Shown: positions 33,548 through 42,760, counted from the first letter of the stretch. The stretch is DNA of 64,000 bases from Clostridia bacterium (GCA_030532035.1 JAUNLX010000001.1:62001-126000); one strand, 5' to 3'. Notes: generated by a model from the sequence alone, not told the origin. Program-made: numbers and translations.

Positions 33548-34302
33548 TCGGACATTTTGGACAAAAATGCCTTTAATCTATCTGTTTTCGGCGAATTTAT
33601 CACTTCTTGTGCCTGTCCACATTCAATTATATGGCCTGCGTCCATAAAAATTATCTTATCTGCTACATTTGCCGCAAAATCCATTTCATGGGTGACTATG
33701 ACCATAGTCATCTTTTCTTTTGCCAAATTTTTTATAACTTTCAAAATTTCGACTGTGAGTTCCGGATCTAAAGCACTTGTAGGCTCATCAAAAAATAAAA
33801 TTTTCGGATTTAATGCCAAAGCCCTCGCTATTGAAACTCTCTGTTTTTCGCCACCCGAAAGCTCGCAGGGGTAATTTTCCACCTTATCTGAAAGATCTAA
33901 TTTTGAAAGTAAATCTAAAGCCTTTGCTTTTGCTTTGTCTTTTGGTATTTTGTGGACTGCAGTCTGTGCTTCCGTTATATTTCGTAAAACGGAAAAATGT
34001 GGGAACAGATTAAAATTTTGAAAAACTAAACCAAAGAAATTGCGAATTTTTTCGGCTGTTTTTTTATCTGCATATTTGAAATTTTCCCCGTCCCCTTTAC
34101 AGAGATAATCATCAAAATATTTAATTGAGCCTGAGTCGGGTATTTCAAGCATGGTAAGACAACGAAGCAAGGTCGATTTACCCGAGCCTGACGGTCCAAT
34201 TATGCATAGAACTTCAGATTCCTGTAAATCAAAAGTTATATCTTTTAATATTTCTTTGTCGCCGAATTGCTTTTTTAAGCTTTTAACTTCTAATAATTTC
34301 AT
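33544..34302 (-). CDS. Polar amino-acid ABC transporter, ATP-binding protein
   Basis: ATPase of 252 residues with Walker A GPSGSGKS, the signature LSGGEKQR and Walker B ILFFDEPTSALD, in the GlnQ/HisP subfamily. It powers uptake together with the permease gene (4-base gap) and the binding-protein gene upstream. It is the last gene of the three-gene operon. Confidence 0.93.
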   Translation of the reverse strand: MKLLEVKSLKKQFGDKEILKDITFDLQESEVLCIIGPSGSGKSTLLRCLTMLEIPDSGSIKYFDDYLCKGDGENFKYADKKTAEKIRNFFGLVFQNFNLFPHFSVLRNITEAQTAVHKIPKDKAKAKALDLLSKLDLSDKVENYPCELSGGEKQRVSIARALALNPKILFFDEPTSALDPELTVEILKVIKNLAKEKMTMVIVTHEMDFAANVADKIIFMDAGHIIECGQAQEVINSPKTDRLKAFLSKMSD

Positions 34303-34306
34303 AAAT

Positions 34307-34993
34307 CTATATTTTATAATACGAATAATGTTTTTCTATTCTCTCCATCACAAATGCAACCAAAGCATTGAAGATATAATAAAATACTCCTGCCATCAAA
34401 TATGGAATCATAGAAGCTTCCATAGAAGCAAGCTGTTTTGAAATAGTAAACATCTCCACTACCGAGATAGCAAATGCGAGTGATGTATCTTTTACCAGAG
34501 TAATGACCTCATTTGTTATAGATGGTAAAATCCTCTTTATTGTCTGCGGCAAAATAATTTTGAAAAAGGTCTGCGTCTTTGAAAAGCCCAAAACATGAGA
34601 AGCTTCATACTGTCCGATTTCAATAGATTCAATTCCACTTCTATAAATTTCAGCAAAATAAGCTGCATAATTTACAGAAAAGGCAATTATCGTCGCCGAA
34701 AAAGAATAATCTAAATCGGGAACAAAAGTTACATCTAATGCACTGAGTGGAATCTTAAACAGAAAATACGGTCCAAAATATACCACTAAAAGTTGTAACA
34801 TCAAAGGTGTACCGCGCATAATAGAAATATATATGCGCGTTACATTTTTGAGTATAAAATTTTTAGACATTCGTGCCTTGGCTACAAGCAACCCCAACGG
34901 AAGAGAAAAAATCAATGTCAAGAAGAATATTCCGCCGGTCATCCACATGCCGTTTAAAAGCTGTGTAACCATTGAGCTCCAGTCTATATTCAT
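34307..34993 (-). CDS. Polar amino-acid ABC transporter, permease
   Basis: Membrane permease of 228 residues of the HisM/GlnP type with about five spans. The N-terminal segment TRIYISIMRGTPLMLQLLVVY is the usual HisMQ start, and the ATPase-contact EAA loop is present as EASHVLGFSKTQTFFKIILP. It sits between the binding-protein and ATPase genes. Confidence 0.92.
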   Translation of the reverse strand: MNIDWSSMVTQLLNGMWMTGGIFFLTLIFSLPLGLLVAKARMSKNFILKNVTRIYISIMRGTPLMLQLLVVYFGPYFLFKIPLSALDVTFVPDLDYSFSATIIAFSVNYAAYFAEIYRSGIESIEIGQYEASHVLGFSKTQTFFKIILPQTIKRILPSITNEVITLVKDTSLAFAISVVEMFTISKQLASMEASMIPYLMAGVFYYIFNALVAFVMERIEKHYSYYKI

Positions 34994-35001
34994 AAAACCT
35001 C

Positions 35002-35811
35002 TTATTTAGACGGAACCGTTTCTATAATTGCGTCTTGTAAATTATATTTTTCAGCAATTTTTTTGAAAGTACCGTCTTTTATCATTTCATCTAAAGTTTC
35101 TTGAACTTCATCTCTGAGCTTTTCATTTCCCTTTAAGAATCCAACTCCATATTGTTCTTTAGATATTGTTTCATCTAAAATTTTAAATTTATCATTGCCT
35201 TTTTTATTAATTTGATCTTTGGCAACACCAATATCTATAGCAACAGCATCAACTGCACCAGCCTCAAGAGCTGTAAATGATGTAACATATTCTTTTTGAA
35301 TATCAAGTTTTCCAAAAGAATTGAGCAAGTCTTTATGTTCTTCTTCTTTCAATGCGGCAAGAGCTGAAGAATCTGTTTGGACAGCAACTTTTTTGCCTTT
35401 GAGATCTGCAAAAGTCTTTATTTTTCCGTCGTTTCTAACAACCATAACTTGAGTATTGTCAATGTATGGACGACTGAAAGTATATTTATCTTCTCTTCCA
35501 TTCATTGTAAAACCGTTCCAAATACAGTTTATTTGTCCGGCTTTAAGTTGAGCGTCCTTTGTATCCCAATCTATCGGTTTAAGCTCAATTTTCCATCCTC
35601 TTCTCTTTGCAACTTCTCTTGCAAGATCGAGGTCAAATCCCTTGTATTCCCCTTTTTCAACATAACCATAGGGAGGGAACGATGAATCAAATCCTACGGT
35701 CAGAGTAAAATTTTTGTCTTTGTCATTTCCGCATGAAGCTAAAACTAAACTTAAAGTGGCAAAAAGAGTTACGATAGCCACTATTTTCTTTACAATAAAA
35801 CCTTTTTTCAT
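35002..35811 (-). CDS. Amino-acid ABC transporter substrate-binding lipoprotein
   Basis: Type 3 periplasmic-binding-like protein of 269 residues. A signal peptide ends with a lipobox, LVLASC, with the lipidated Cys27. The mature part begins with TVGFDSSFPPYGYVE and has the DLDLAREVAKR motif typical of polar amino-acid binders. The residue set does not tell which amino acid is bound. First gene of the transporter operon. Confidence 0.92.
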   Translation of the reverse strand: MKKGFIVKKIVAIVTLFATLSLVLASCGNDKDKNFTLTVGFDSSFPPYGYVEKGEYKGFDLDLAREVAKRRGWKIELKPIDWDTKDAQLKAGQINCIWNGFTMNGREDKYTFSRPYIDNTQVMVVRNDGKIKTFADLKGKKVAVQTDSSALAALKEEEHKDLLNSFGKLDIQKEYVTSFTALEAGAVDAVAIDIGVAKDQINKKGNDKFKILDETISKEQYGVGFLKGNEKLRDEVQETLDEMIKDGTFKKIAEKYNLQDAIIETVPSK

Positions 35812-35842
35812 AACTTACTCCTAAAATAATTTTTGCTTTGCT

Positions 35843-35872
35843 ATTGTATCATATTATCACGCTAAATTGCAA
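35843..35872 (-). promoter_or_regulatory. Promoter of the amino-acid ABC transporter operon
   Basis: TTGCAA (35867-35872), an 18-base spacer and TACAAT (35843-35848) with extended TGA on the minus strand. Confidence 0.5.
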
Positions 35873-35882
35873 TTGATAGTTT

Positions 35883-36803
35883 TTATTTGTTTTTATTTAT
35901 AAATTCAATAATGTCTTCATATATCTGTACTTTATTTAGTTCTTTGAGGAGCTCGTGTCTTTCTCCGTCTTTATAAAAAATTACAGTTGGATTTATTCCT
36001 CGCTTTTTTATCTCTTCAACTGTTTTAGATACGCCTTTGAGATAATTTCCTATAGGATCTCCATTGCCAGATATAAACATCAAAGGCATATTCTTCGGAA
36101 AAGTATCAAAAAACTCATCTGAGGTACATTTTTTTGTCATTTCAAACATATCTAAATAACCACGCAATGAATAAAGGTATCCACAGAGAGCGTCTTCTAT
36201 ATATGAATCTACTGCTTTTTCATCTCTGTTAAGCCAATCAACCGGCGTTCTCTTTTCTGTTTTTTTATTGTATGCTCCAAAGGCTATTTGATTGATAAAA
36301 TCACTATGATATTTTTCGCCTTTGAGTTTTATCATAAATTTTGTAAGTGCCATTCCCATAGACAGCATAGGTTGAGGACCGGTAGTAGAACATAAGACAA
36401 CTCCATCAACAGAATTTGGATAATTCATCATAAAAATTCTGACAATAAATGAGCCCATGGAATGCCCAATTAAATAAATTTTTTTATTTGGATTTCCCTG
36501 TCTTATCATATCGATAAAAGTTTTCAAGTCTTCTTTGAAAACTTCTCCATTTGAATTATTTTGTCCAAAGTATCCCAAAGGATGAGAGCTGTCTATGGAG
36601 CCACCATGACCTAAATGATCATTGCCATATACTTTGAATCCCTTAGAGGCAAAATATCTACCGATTTCATCATAACGACCTATATGTTCTGCCATTCCAT
36701 GAACTAAAACTAAAACATCTTTATCAAAATTGTCATCTTCCCAGCAAAGATAATTTATCTTTGTTCCCTCTTTTGACTTAAAATTTGAATGTGTAACTTT
36801 CAT
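35883..36803 (-). CDS. Alpha/beta hydrolase, monoacylglycerol lipase/lysophospholipase-like
   Basis: Soluble hydrolase of 306 residues. It has the HGMAEHIGRY oxyanion-region motif, the nucleophile elbow GHSMG (Ser115), a probable acid in GNGDPIG and a catalytic His in ERHELLKE near the C terminus. No signal peptide is present. It lies downstream of trpS, beyond that gene's terminator. The substrate is likely a lipid ester by family resemblance, not proven. Confidence 0.85.
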   Translation of the reverse strand: MKVTHSNFKSKEGTKINYLCWEDDNFDKDVLVLVHGMAEHIGRYDEIGRYFASKGFKVYGNDHLGHGGSIDSSHPLGYFGQNNSNGEVFKEDLKTFIDMIRQGNPNKKIYLIGHSMGSFIVRIFMMNYPNSVDGVVLCSTTGPQPMLSMGMALTKFMIKLKGEKYHSDFINQIAFGAYNKKTEKRTPVDWLNRDEKAVDSYIEDALCGYLYSLRGYLDMFEMTKKCTSDEFFDTFPKNMPLMFISGNGDPIGNYLKGVSKTVEEIKKRGINPTVIFYKDGERHELLKELNKVQIYEDIIEFINKNK

Positions 36804-36815
36804 TTTAACTCCTTA

Positions 36816-36849
36816 AAGAAAAATCTTCCGTCTATTTTACGGAAGATTT
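36816..36849 (-). terminator. Terminator downstream of trpS
   Basis: An 11-base perfect stem AAATCTTCCGT/ACGGAAGATTT (36821-36849) with a seven-base loop is followed on the minus strand by a T-rich tail. It starts six bases after the trpS stop and only about 13 bases before the hydrolase start codon, so that gene may depend on read-through. Confidence 0.8.
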
Positions 36850-36854
36850 ATTTT

Positions 36855-37847
36855 TTATATGTTGTAAAATCCGACTTTTTTCATTACTTTTTTCAAGGTC
36901 TTATTTGCTACATAAGCAGCTTTTTCGGCGCCAATTTTCATCTGTTTTTCTAAAAATTGCTTATCTGCAACATATTCATTATATCGTTGCAATAGCGGGT
37001 CTAATTCTTTAACCACAGATTCCGCTACAGCTTGTTTGAAATCGCCATATAAAACGCCCTCAAATTCTTTTTCAGCTTCTTTAATTGTCTTTCCAGTACA
37101 ACAAGAATATATTGTGAGTAAATTATTGACTCCGTCTTTGCCCTCTCTATATACAACTTCTCCGTCAGAATCTGTTACTGCAGATTTTATTTTTTTGGTA
37201 ATTTGTGACGGCGTATCGGTAAGACTGATAAAACTTTTGAGATTATCGTCAGATTTACTCATTTTTTTAGTGGGATCAGTAAGAGACATAATTTTTGCAC
37301 CATCAAATTCTTTAAAAGAATCTGGAATAGTGAAAACATCTCCATAAATTCCATTAAATCTTTCTGCTATATCTCTTGTTATTTCCAAATGTTGATTTTG
37401 ATCTTTTCCTACCGGTACAAATTCTGCATTGTATAAGAGAATATCAGCGACCATTAAAACAGGATAAGAAAATAAGCCAACATTTACATTGTCGGAATGT
37501 TTTTGCGATTTATCCTTAAATTGAGTCATACGGGACATTTCGCCGAAAGATGAATAACAGCTCAAAACCCACGAAAGACCGGTATGTGCAGGAACATGAC
37601 TTTGCACAAATACCGTTGAATTTTCGTTATTCAGCCCCAAAGCAAAGAGTAGAGCATACATCTCAAGGGTGCGTCTTTTTAAATCGGCAGGATTTTGACG
37701 AACTGTAATTGCATGTAAATCTGCAACTGCAAAAGTACAATCATATTCGTCTTTCATATCACTCCAATTTTTCAAAGCACCCAAATAATTGCCTAAAGTC
37801 GGTGTTCCACTCGGCTGAATTGCACTAAATACAACTTTTTTACTCAT
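36855..37847 (-). CDS. trpS: Tryptophanyl-tRNA synthetase
   Basis: Class I synthetase of 330 residues, the usual bacterial length. The HIGH-like motif appears as PSGTPTLGNYLGAL (the TLGN variant), and the KMSKS motif is intact in DPTKKMSKSD. It overlaps the upstream aminotransferase gene by four bases (ATGA). No T-box leader is present ahead of the pair. Confidence 0.95.
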   Translation of the reverse strand: MSKKVVFSAIQPSGTPTLGNYLGALKNWSDMKDEYDCTFAVADLHAITVRQNPADLKRRTLEMYALLFALGLNNENSTVFVQSHVPAHTGLSWVLSCYSSFGEMSRMTQFKDKSQKHSDNVNVGLFSYPVLMVADILLYNAEFVPVGKDQNQHLEITRDIAERFNGIYGDVFTIPDSFKEFDGAKIMSLTDPTKKMSKSDDNLKSFISLTDTPSQITKKIKSAVTDSDGEVVYREGKDGVNNLLTIYSCCTGKTIKEAEKEFEGVLYGDFKQAVAESVVKELDPLLQRYNEYVADKQFLEKQMKIGAEKAAYVANKTLKKVMKKVGFYNI

Positions 37848-39034
37848 TTTATCATCGATTCCGCAGTTTTTGCCAAAAGTTGCATACCCTTTACAATATC
37901 TTCATCACTGGGGTTAGAAAAATTAAGTCTAAAGCTATTTATATTTTGACCGTCAATCATAAATGAGCTTCCTGGAACAACTGCAACTTTATTTTCAAGT
38001 GCTTTTTTACAAAATGCTTGCATATCTATTCCATCTTTGAGTTGACACCAAATAAATAGTCCGCCCTCTGGTTTATTGTAAGTAACATAGTCTAAAAGAT
38101 ATTTATCAATTTGTTCGCTCATAAAGTCAACTTTTTTTCTATATATAGCTTGCAGAGATTTGAAATATTCAGGCATATTTGTTCTCTCGATAAATTTGCT
38201 TGCAAGTACCTGTGCAAACAAACTCGTATGAACATCTGTTGCCTGTTTGCCGACAATCATCTTGGCAATTAATTTTTCTGGTCCTATTACATAACCAACT
38301 CTGATTCCCGGTGCTAAAATTTTTGAGAATGTTCCGGCATATACAACTAAACCCTCATCGTCGAAAGTTTTGATATTTGCAACTTCTTCGCCTGAAGTTC
38401 TAAGTTTTCCATAAGGGTTATCTTCTAATACAATAACTTGATATTTTTTTGCAAGATCGTACAGAGCCTTTCTCTTCTCAATAGGCATTGTAAATCCCAT
38501 AGGATTTTGAAAATTCGGAATAGTATAAATAAATTTAACTCTGTCTCCATATTTTTCGAGTTTTGCTTCGAGGTCGTCTATGTCCATTCCGTCTGCGCCA
38601 ACTTTTACGCCGACAAGGTCAACATTATATGTCTTAAAAGTGTTAAGAGAGCCTACAAATGCAGGTTCTTCAGACAAAACAACATCGTGCTCATTGCAAA
38701 TGGTCTTAGTTAAAAGGTCCATAACCTGTTGAGCTCCACTTGTAATAAACAGATTATCAGCTTCTTCTCTAAAAGTTTTTTCAGCTTTCATAGCGTCTTT
38801 AATCTGCTGTCTTAGTGGTTCATATCCCTCAGAAACTCCATATTTTAAAACTCCATAGGGCATTTCACTGAAAATTTCATTTGCAATTTCTTTGAGTTCT
38901 TCAACCGGAAAAGCCTCCTGAGATGGAGAACCTGCAGCAAAAGAAATTACTTCTGGATCTTGTGTAAATTTAAAAAGTTCCCTTATAGCTGAGGGAGAAA
39001 CTTTTGATATTCTATCGGCAAAACGGTATTCCAT
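37844..39034 (-). CDS. PLP-dependent aminotransferase (class I/II, 2-aminoadipate aminotransferase-like)
   Basis: Fold-type I aminotransferase of 396 residues. The PLP lysine lies in YAGTFSKILAPGIRVGY, the aspartate region in VLEDNPYGKLR, and the C-terminal arginine in NSFRLNFSNP. It resembles the LysN/ARO8/MocR-catalytic-domain group, which acts on aromatic amino acids, 2-aminoadipate or branched-chain substrates. Coupling with trpS, and the iorAB-paaK locus elsewhere in the window, make an aromatic amino-acid substrate plausible, but this is inference. Confidence 0.85.
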   Translation of the reverse strand: MEYRFADRISKVSPSAIRELFKFTQDPEVISFAAGSPSQEAFPVEELKEIANEIFSEMPYGVLKYGVSEGYEPLRQQIKDAMKAEKTFREEADNLFITSGAQQVMDLLTKTICNEHDVVLSEEPAFVGSLNTFKTYNVDLVGVKVGADGMDIDDLEAKLEKYGDRVKFIYTIPNFQNPMGFTMPIEKRKALYDLAKKYQVIVLEDNPYGKLRTSGEEVANIKTFDDEGLVVYAGTFSKILAPGIRVGYVIGPEKLIAKMIVGKQATDVHTSLFAQVLASKFIERTNMPEYFKSLQAIYRKKVDFMSEQIDKYLLDYVTYNKPEGGLFIWCQLKDGIDMQAFCKKALENKVAVVPGSSFMIDGQNINSFRLNFSNPSDEDIVKGMQLLAKTAESMIK

Positions 39035-39067
39035 ATTATTCCTTCTTTTCTTTTTAATATCTAAAGT

Positions 39068-39096
39068 ATTTTATCATACGCCTAATGTTTTGACAA
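39068..39096 (-). promoter_or_regulatory. Promoter of the aminotransferase-trpS operon (shares its -35 with fba)
   Basis: On the minus strand TTGTCA (39091-39096) and TAAAAT (39068-39073), 17 bases apart, with extended TGA. Its -35 overlaps the fba -35 by five bases. Confidence 0.65.
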
Positions 39097-39118
39097 TGTT
39101 ACGGTTCAAAGTTATAAT
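39090..39118 (+). promoter_or_regulatory. Consensus promoter of fba
   Basis: TTGACA (39090-39095), a 17-base spacer and TATAAT (39113-39118): a perfect sigma-A consensus, as expected for a highly expressed glycolytic gene. Confidence 0.9.
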
Positions 39119-39152
39119 TTATATTGTTATGAAATAAAAAAGAGGTGTTTTT

Positions 39153-40091
39153 ATGCCATTGGTATCAACGCAAGAAATGTTCAAAAAAGCGTACGAAGGC
39201 AATTATGCAATTGGCGCTTTTAATGTAAACAATATGGAAATCGTTCAGGGAATTACAAATGCAGCAAAAAAATGTAATTCCGCAGTTATTTTACAGGTTT
39301 CCGCAGGTGCGAGAAAATATGCCGCTCATGAATATCTTATGAAACTCGTGGAAGCTGCTATAAACGAAACTAATTTGCCGATTGCGCTTCATTTAGATCA
39401 TGGTGCAGATTTTGAAATTTGTAAAAGCTGTATCGACGGTGGTTTTTCATCTGTTATGATAGATGGTTCACATTTGCCATATGAAGAAAACATTGCTTTG
39501 ACAAAAAAAGTCGTTGAATATGCTCACGACAAAGGCGTTTCAGTAGAGGGAGAACTCGGCAGACTCGCAGGTATTGAAGACGATGTACAAGTATCGGCTG
39601 AAAATGCAAGTTATACCAGACCAGAAGAAGTTGAAGACTTTGTTACAAAAACAGGTGTAGATTCACTCGCAATTGCAATAGGTACCAGCCATGGTGCATA
39701 TAAATTTAAGCCAGGTCAAAAACCGCAACTTAGATTCGATATTTTAGAAGAAGTATCTAAGAGATTGCCTGATTTCCCCATTGTTTTACATGGCGCTTCA
39801 AGTGTCAATCAGGAATATGTAAAGACAATAAATGAATTTGGCGGAAAAATGCCTGATGCTATTGGTATTCCTGAAGATATGCTCAGACAAGCCGCAAAAC
39901 TTGCAGTTTGTAAAATAAATATTGATTCTGATTTAAGACTCGCAATGACTGCTGCAATCAGAAAATATGTTTCAGAAAATCCCGAAGAATTTGATCCAAG
40001 AAAATATCTCGGAGCTGGCAGACAGGCCATTGAAGATTTAGTAGAACATAAAATCTTAACTGTTTTAGGTTCCAAAGACAGCGCAAAATAA
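39153..40091 (+). CDS. fba: Fructose-bisphosphate aldolase, class II
   Basis: Zinc-dependent aldolase of 312 residues, the central glycolytic step. The zinc-binding histidines lie in LHLDHGAD, GTSHGAYKF and VLHGASS, and the catalytic acidic loop in EGELGRLAGIED. AGAGGTG precedes the ATG. It is monocistronic, with a perfect promoter and a strong terminator. Confidence 0.96.
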   Translation: MPLVSTQEMFKKAYEGNYAIGAFNVNNMEIVQGITNAAKKCNSAVILQVSAGARKYAAHEYLMKLVEAAINETNLPIALHLDHGADFEICKSCIDGGFSSVMIDGSHLPYEENIALTKKVVEYAHDKGVSVEGELGRLAGIEDDVQVSAENASYTRPEEVEDFVTKTGVDSLAIAIGTSHGAYKFKPGQKPQLRFDILEEVSKRLPDFPIVLHGASSVNQEYVKTINEFGGKMPDAIGIPEDMLRQAAKLAVCKINIDSDLRLAMTAAIRKYVSENPEEFDPRKYLGAGRQAIEDLVEHKILTVLGSKDSAK

Positions 40092-40100
40092 AATTTATTA

Positions 40101-40138
40101 TAAAAAAGAGCACGAATTTTATTTATTCGTGCTCTTTT
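40101..40138. terminator. Bidirectional fba/murD terminator overlapping the murD coding end
   Basis: A 13-base perfect stem AAAAGAGCACGAA/TTCGTGCTCTTTT (40104-40138) with a nine-base loop. The right arm lies inside the last codons of murD (stop at 40123-40125). U-runs are present in both directions. Confidence 0.88.
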
Positions 40139-41403
40139 CCTATTTCAATTACAAAGTTTTTATAAGTATTTCCCTTTTCTTCAAAATCTCTGTATTTGTT
40201 ATAACTGGGTGCTGCTGGAGACATTAAACAAATTTTCCCTTTTTGAGTTACTTCATAAGCTTTTTTGACAATATATTCAAGGTCATCAAAATAAAAAACA
40301 TTTTTTGTTTTTTCCAGTTCTCGCCCGATTTTATTGCCCGTTTCAGGCATACAGAGAAAATTATTTATCTTAGATTTTTTCAAGAATTCTATAAAATCAG
40401 AATAACTGATTTTTCTATCCATACCACCTAAAATTAGTGTATCAACATCTTCTAAAGCTTCAATCGCTGAAATTACTGCTGTAGGTACTGTTGCTATTGA
40501 GTCGTTGTAAAAAGTAATATCTTTAAAAGTGCCTACTTTTTCCATTCTGTGTTCTAAACCCTCATATTCTATCAAAGCTCTCTCAATATACTCATCTTCT
40601 ACATCTAAAAGTTTTGCCACAGATACAGCATAGTCAATATCTTTTTTATTGTGTTCTCCTTTTAAATTTTCATTTAGATTATGAAATTTCTTGTGATTTT
40701 CAGCTTCGATTTTTTGAGATAAAACTGTTGAAAAATCCATATAATATTTTATGTTATTTTTTACAACATAAAAATCTTCTGTTTTTTGATATTTTATAAT
40801 ATTGAATTTGGCATCAACATAGGCATCAAAATCACGATAATGATCCAAATGCTCTTCATATATATTTGTAATTACACTTATATTGGGGGAAGCCTTACAA
40901 AACTCAAGCTGATGAGATGACATCTCAATAACAGAAATAGAATTTTCTTCCAAAACATCTATAAAATCGAGAACTGGTATTCCCATATTTCCCATATAAT
41001 GAACATTTTTATATTTTAAGCTCAATATTTTATATATTAAAGTAGTTGTAGTTGTCTTGCCCTTTGTTCCCGTTACGCCGATTTTTTTTCCTCTGGCAAA
41101 TCTCAAAAACAAATCAGATTGGCAAGAAACTTCTGTCTGAATATCATAATCTATAAAGGCAATTCCAGGACTCTTGATAACTAAATCATAGTCATTTATT
41201 AAGTTTTTAAAATCTGAAGTCTCTATGAATGTATGCTTAGAAAAACTTTCAGTTTTATACAAATCAAGTTTTTCGGAAGCCACTGTCACACTTGCTTTGG
41301 GCAGATTTTTTTCAATATATTTTAATGTAGATTGACCCTCTCTGCCGAATCCACAAATCAAAATTTTCTTGTCCGTTAAATATTTATTTAGTGCTTCTGA
41401 CAT
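40123..41403 (-). CDS. murD: UDP-N-acetylmuramoyl-L-alanine--glutamate ligase (MurD; probably the MurD2 type that adds L-Glu)
   Basis: Mur ligase of 426 residues that adds glutamate to UDP-MurNAc-L-Ala. The N-terminal Rossmann part has ICGFGREGQST, the P-loop is GVTGTKGKTTTT, and the Mur ligase motif is in HLDHYRD. I choose the ATG at 41403, which fits the family's start (short lead, then KKILICGFG); the frame is open further up, inside murL. It overlaps murL by 20 bases. The tight link to an MurL-like epimerase suggests that the ligase uses L-Glu, as shown for MurD2 in Xanthomonas. Sequence alone does not fix the stereochemistry. Confidence 0.88.
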   Translation of the reverse strand: MSEALNKYLTDKKILICGFGREGQSTLKYIEKNLPKASVTVASEKLDLYKTESFSKHTFIETSDFKNLINDYDLVIKSPGIAFIDYDIQTEVSCQSDLFLRFARGKKIGVTGTKGKTTTTTLIYKILSLKYKNVHYMGNMGIPVLDFIDVLEENSISVIEMSSHQLEFCKASPNISVITNIYEEHLDHYRDFDAYVDAKFNIIKYQKTEDFYVVKNNIKYYMDFSTVLSQKIEAENHKKFHNLNENLKGEHNKKDIDYAVSVAKLLDVEDEYIERALIEYEGLEHRMEKVGTFKDITFYNDSIATVPTAVISAIEALEDVDTLILGGMDRKISYSDFIEFLKKSKINNFLCMPETGNKIGRELEKTKNVFYFDDLEYIVKKAYEVTQKGKICLMSPAAPSYNKYRDFEEKGNTYKNFVIEIGKEHE

Positions 41404-42760
41404 ATTGTTTAAATTCCTCAATTGCATATTTAAATTTATTTGGAACAGAGTGCTCATAGTTAAAATATCTCAAAAGCTTATCGAAATTTTCAGTGTCAAT
41501 CTCTGTTTTTGAATTAAAATATTCAAGCAGTTGTGGCAAAGCTCGTCCCTCAGACAAATATTTTTCAACCGTCTTTGAAAGCGCAGCTTTAATTTCCGCT
41601 CTCGTGCCTACACACTCAAAGGGCTTGACTTGTGTAAATCCCACAAGACCGTCGAAAATTGAAATTAGCTCTTTATTGTCAAGTAAGTTTTCTCCAAAAA
41701 TTTTAATCAATTTTTCTTCTTCCATAAATGCCGACAACATCGAATATACAAAAAGACATTTAGCGCATTTTCCGCACCAACGATTTTCTTTAGAGCCAAC
41801 ATTACAGCTGACAAAAATATTGTGAAATTCAGGTAAAGATGCAAAATATTTTGCTATCTGCAATTCATTAAATGGCCTGAGTAAGCTAAAATATTTTATA
41901 TCTGGAATAAGGTAGGATTTTATATATTCACTTATATTTTTTTCAAATTCAAAAGATTTAGAATATTGATGATTTATATCTAATCCCTCAATATTGCTCT
42001 CATTTGCACTCGCTTCATTGGACAGCACTAAATAATTGGCCCCCATTAAATATGCCGTATAAAGCCCCGTAAATGCAACAATTGCAGAAAAGGGCGTGTG
42101 TCCGTTTAAAAATCCCTTTTTATTCAACTCAAGTAAATTGGGATCTATTGTTCTATTGATATTAATTATCTTATCTTTTGTATATCCAGAAACTAAAACA
42201 GCGTCCTCTCTCGCTTTTTGATGATTGACTGTAATAAAATAATTTTCATCTCTATATTTTGCAGACAAAGATATTGTTACATCTGAGTCTTTGCCGCCGC
42301 CCACGGGAATAATATTGAGATTTCTTGATATAAATTTATCGCGAGTTTCCTCTTCTCTATTTCCCTCACATCTGATTTGCAAGAATTTTCTAAAAGGAAT
42401 TTCAATATTATTTATGTAAAAAAATTCTCCTAAGCCTTTATAATAAAGCTTTTTGAAAAATTGTATCTCCTCAACACTTAATTCTCCACATCTAACCGTC
42501 ATCAGTTGAGGACAGACAGATTTAAAATAGCTGACTGCTTCAACCATTCCCAGAGATAAAATTATCTTTCGTGCGAGCGGACCGTCAAAAGAATTTACAA
42601 TCAAATCATCGGAAATTTCAAAAATAAGTTCTGGCGTAAATTTGCACAATCCTGGAATTTCAAAATCATATACGACCTTTATTCCGCCTGTAATTTTACA
42701 GACAGAAAAATCATTGAAAATAAATTCTTTGTATTTTGCTCGAATATCTTCAAATGTCAT
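41384..42760 (-). CDS. murL: MurL-like UDP-MurNAc-L-Ala-L-Glu epimerase
   Basis: A 458-residue protein that I recognise as MurL, the ATP-dependent epimerase that converts the terminal L-Glu of UDP-MurNAc-L-Ala-L-Glu to D-Glu. A PP-loop-like motif VGGGKDSDV sits at 153-161. A second conserved block is LLRPFNELQIAKYF (about 293-306), then FVSCN and the cysteine motif WCGKCAKC (328-335). It follows malQ with a four-base overlap and runs 20 bases into murD. A neighbouring murD is just what the MurD2/MurL pathway predicts. The alternative is another PP-loop enzyme of unknown role, but the genomic pairing argues against it. Confidence 0.8.
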   Translation of the reverse strand: MTFEDIRAKYKEFIFNDFSVCKITGGIKVVYDFEIPGLCKFTPELIFEISDDLIVNSFDGPLARKIILSLGMVEAVSYFKSVCPQLMTVRCGELSVEEIQFFKKLYYKGLGEFFYINNIEIPFRKFLQIRCEGNREEETRDKFISRNLNIIPVGGGKDSDVTISLSAKYRDENYFITVNHQKAREDAVLVSGYTKDKIININRTIDPNLLELNKKGFLNGHTPFSAIVAFTGLYTAYLMGANYLVLSNEASANESNIEGLDINHQYSKSFEFEKNISEYIKSYLIPDIKYFSLLRPFNELQIAKYFASLPEFHNIFVSCNVGSKENRWCGKCAKCLFVYSMLSAFMEEEKLIKIFGENLLDNKELISIFDGLVGFTQVKPFECVGTRAEIKAALSKTVEKYLSEGRALPQLLEYFNSKTEIDTENFDKLLRYFNYEHSVPNKFKYAIEEFKQYVRSTK

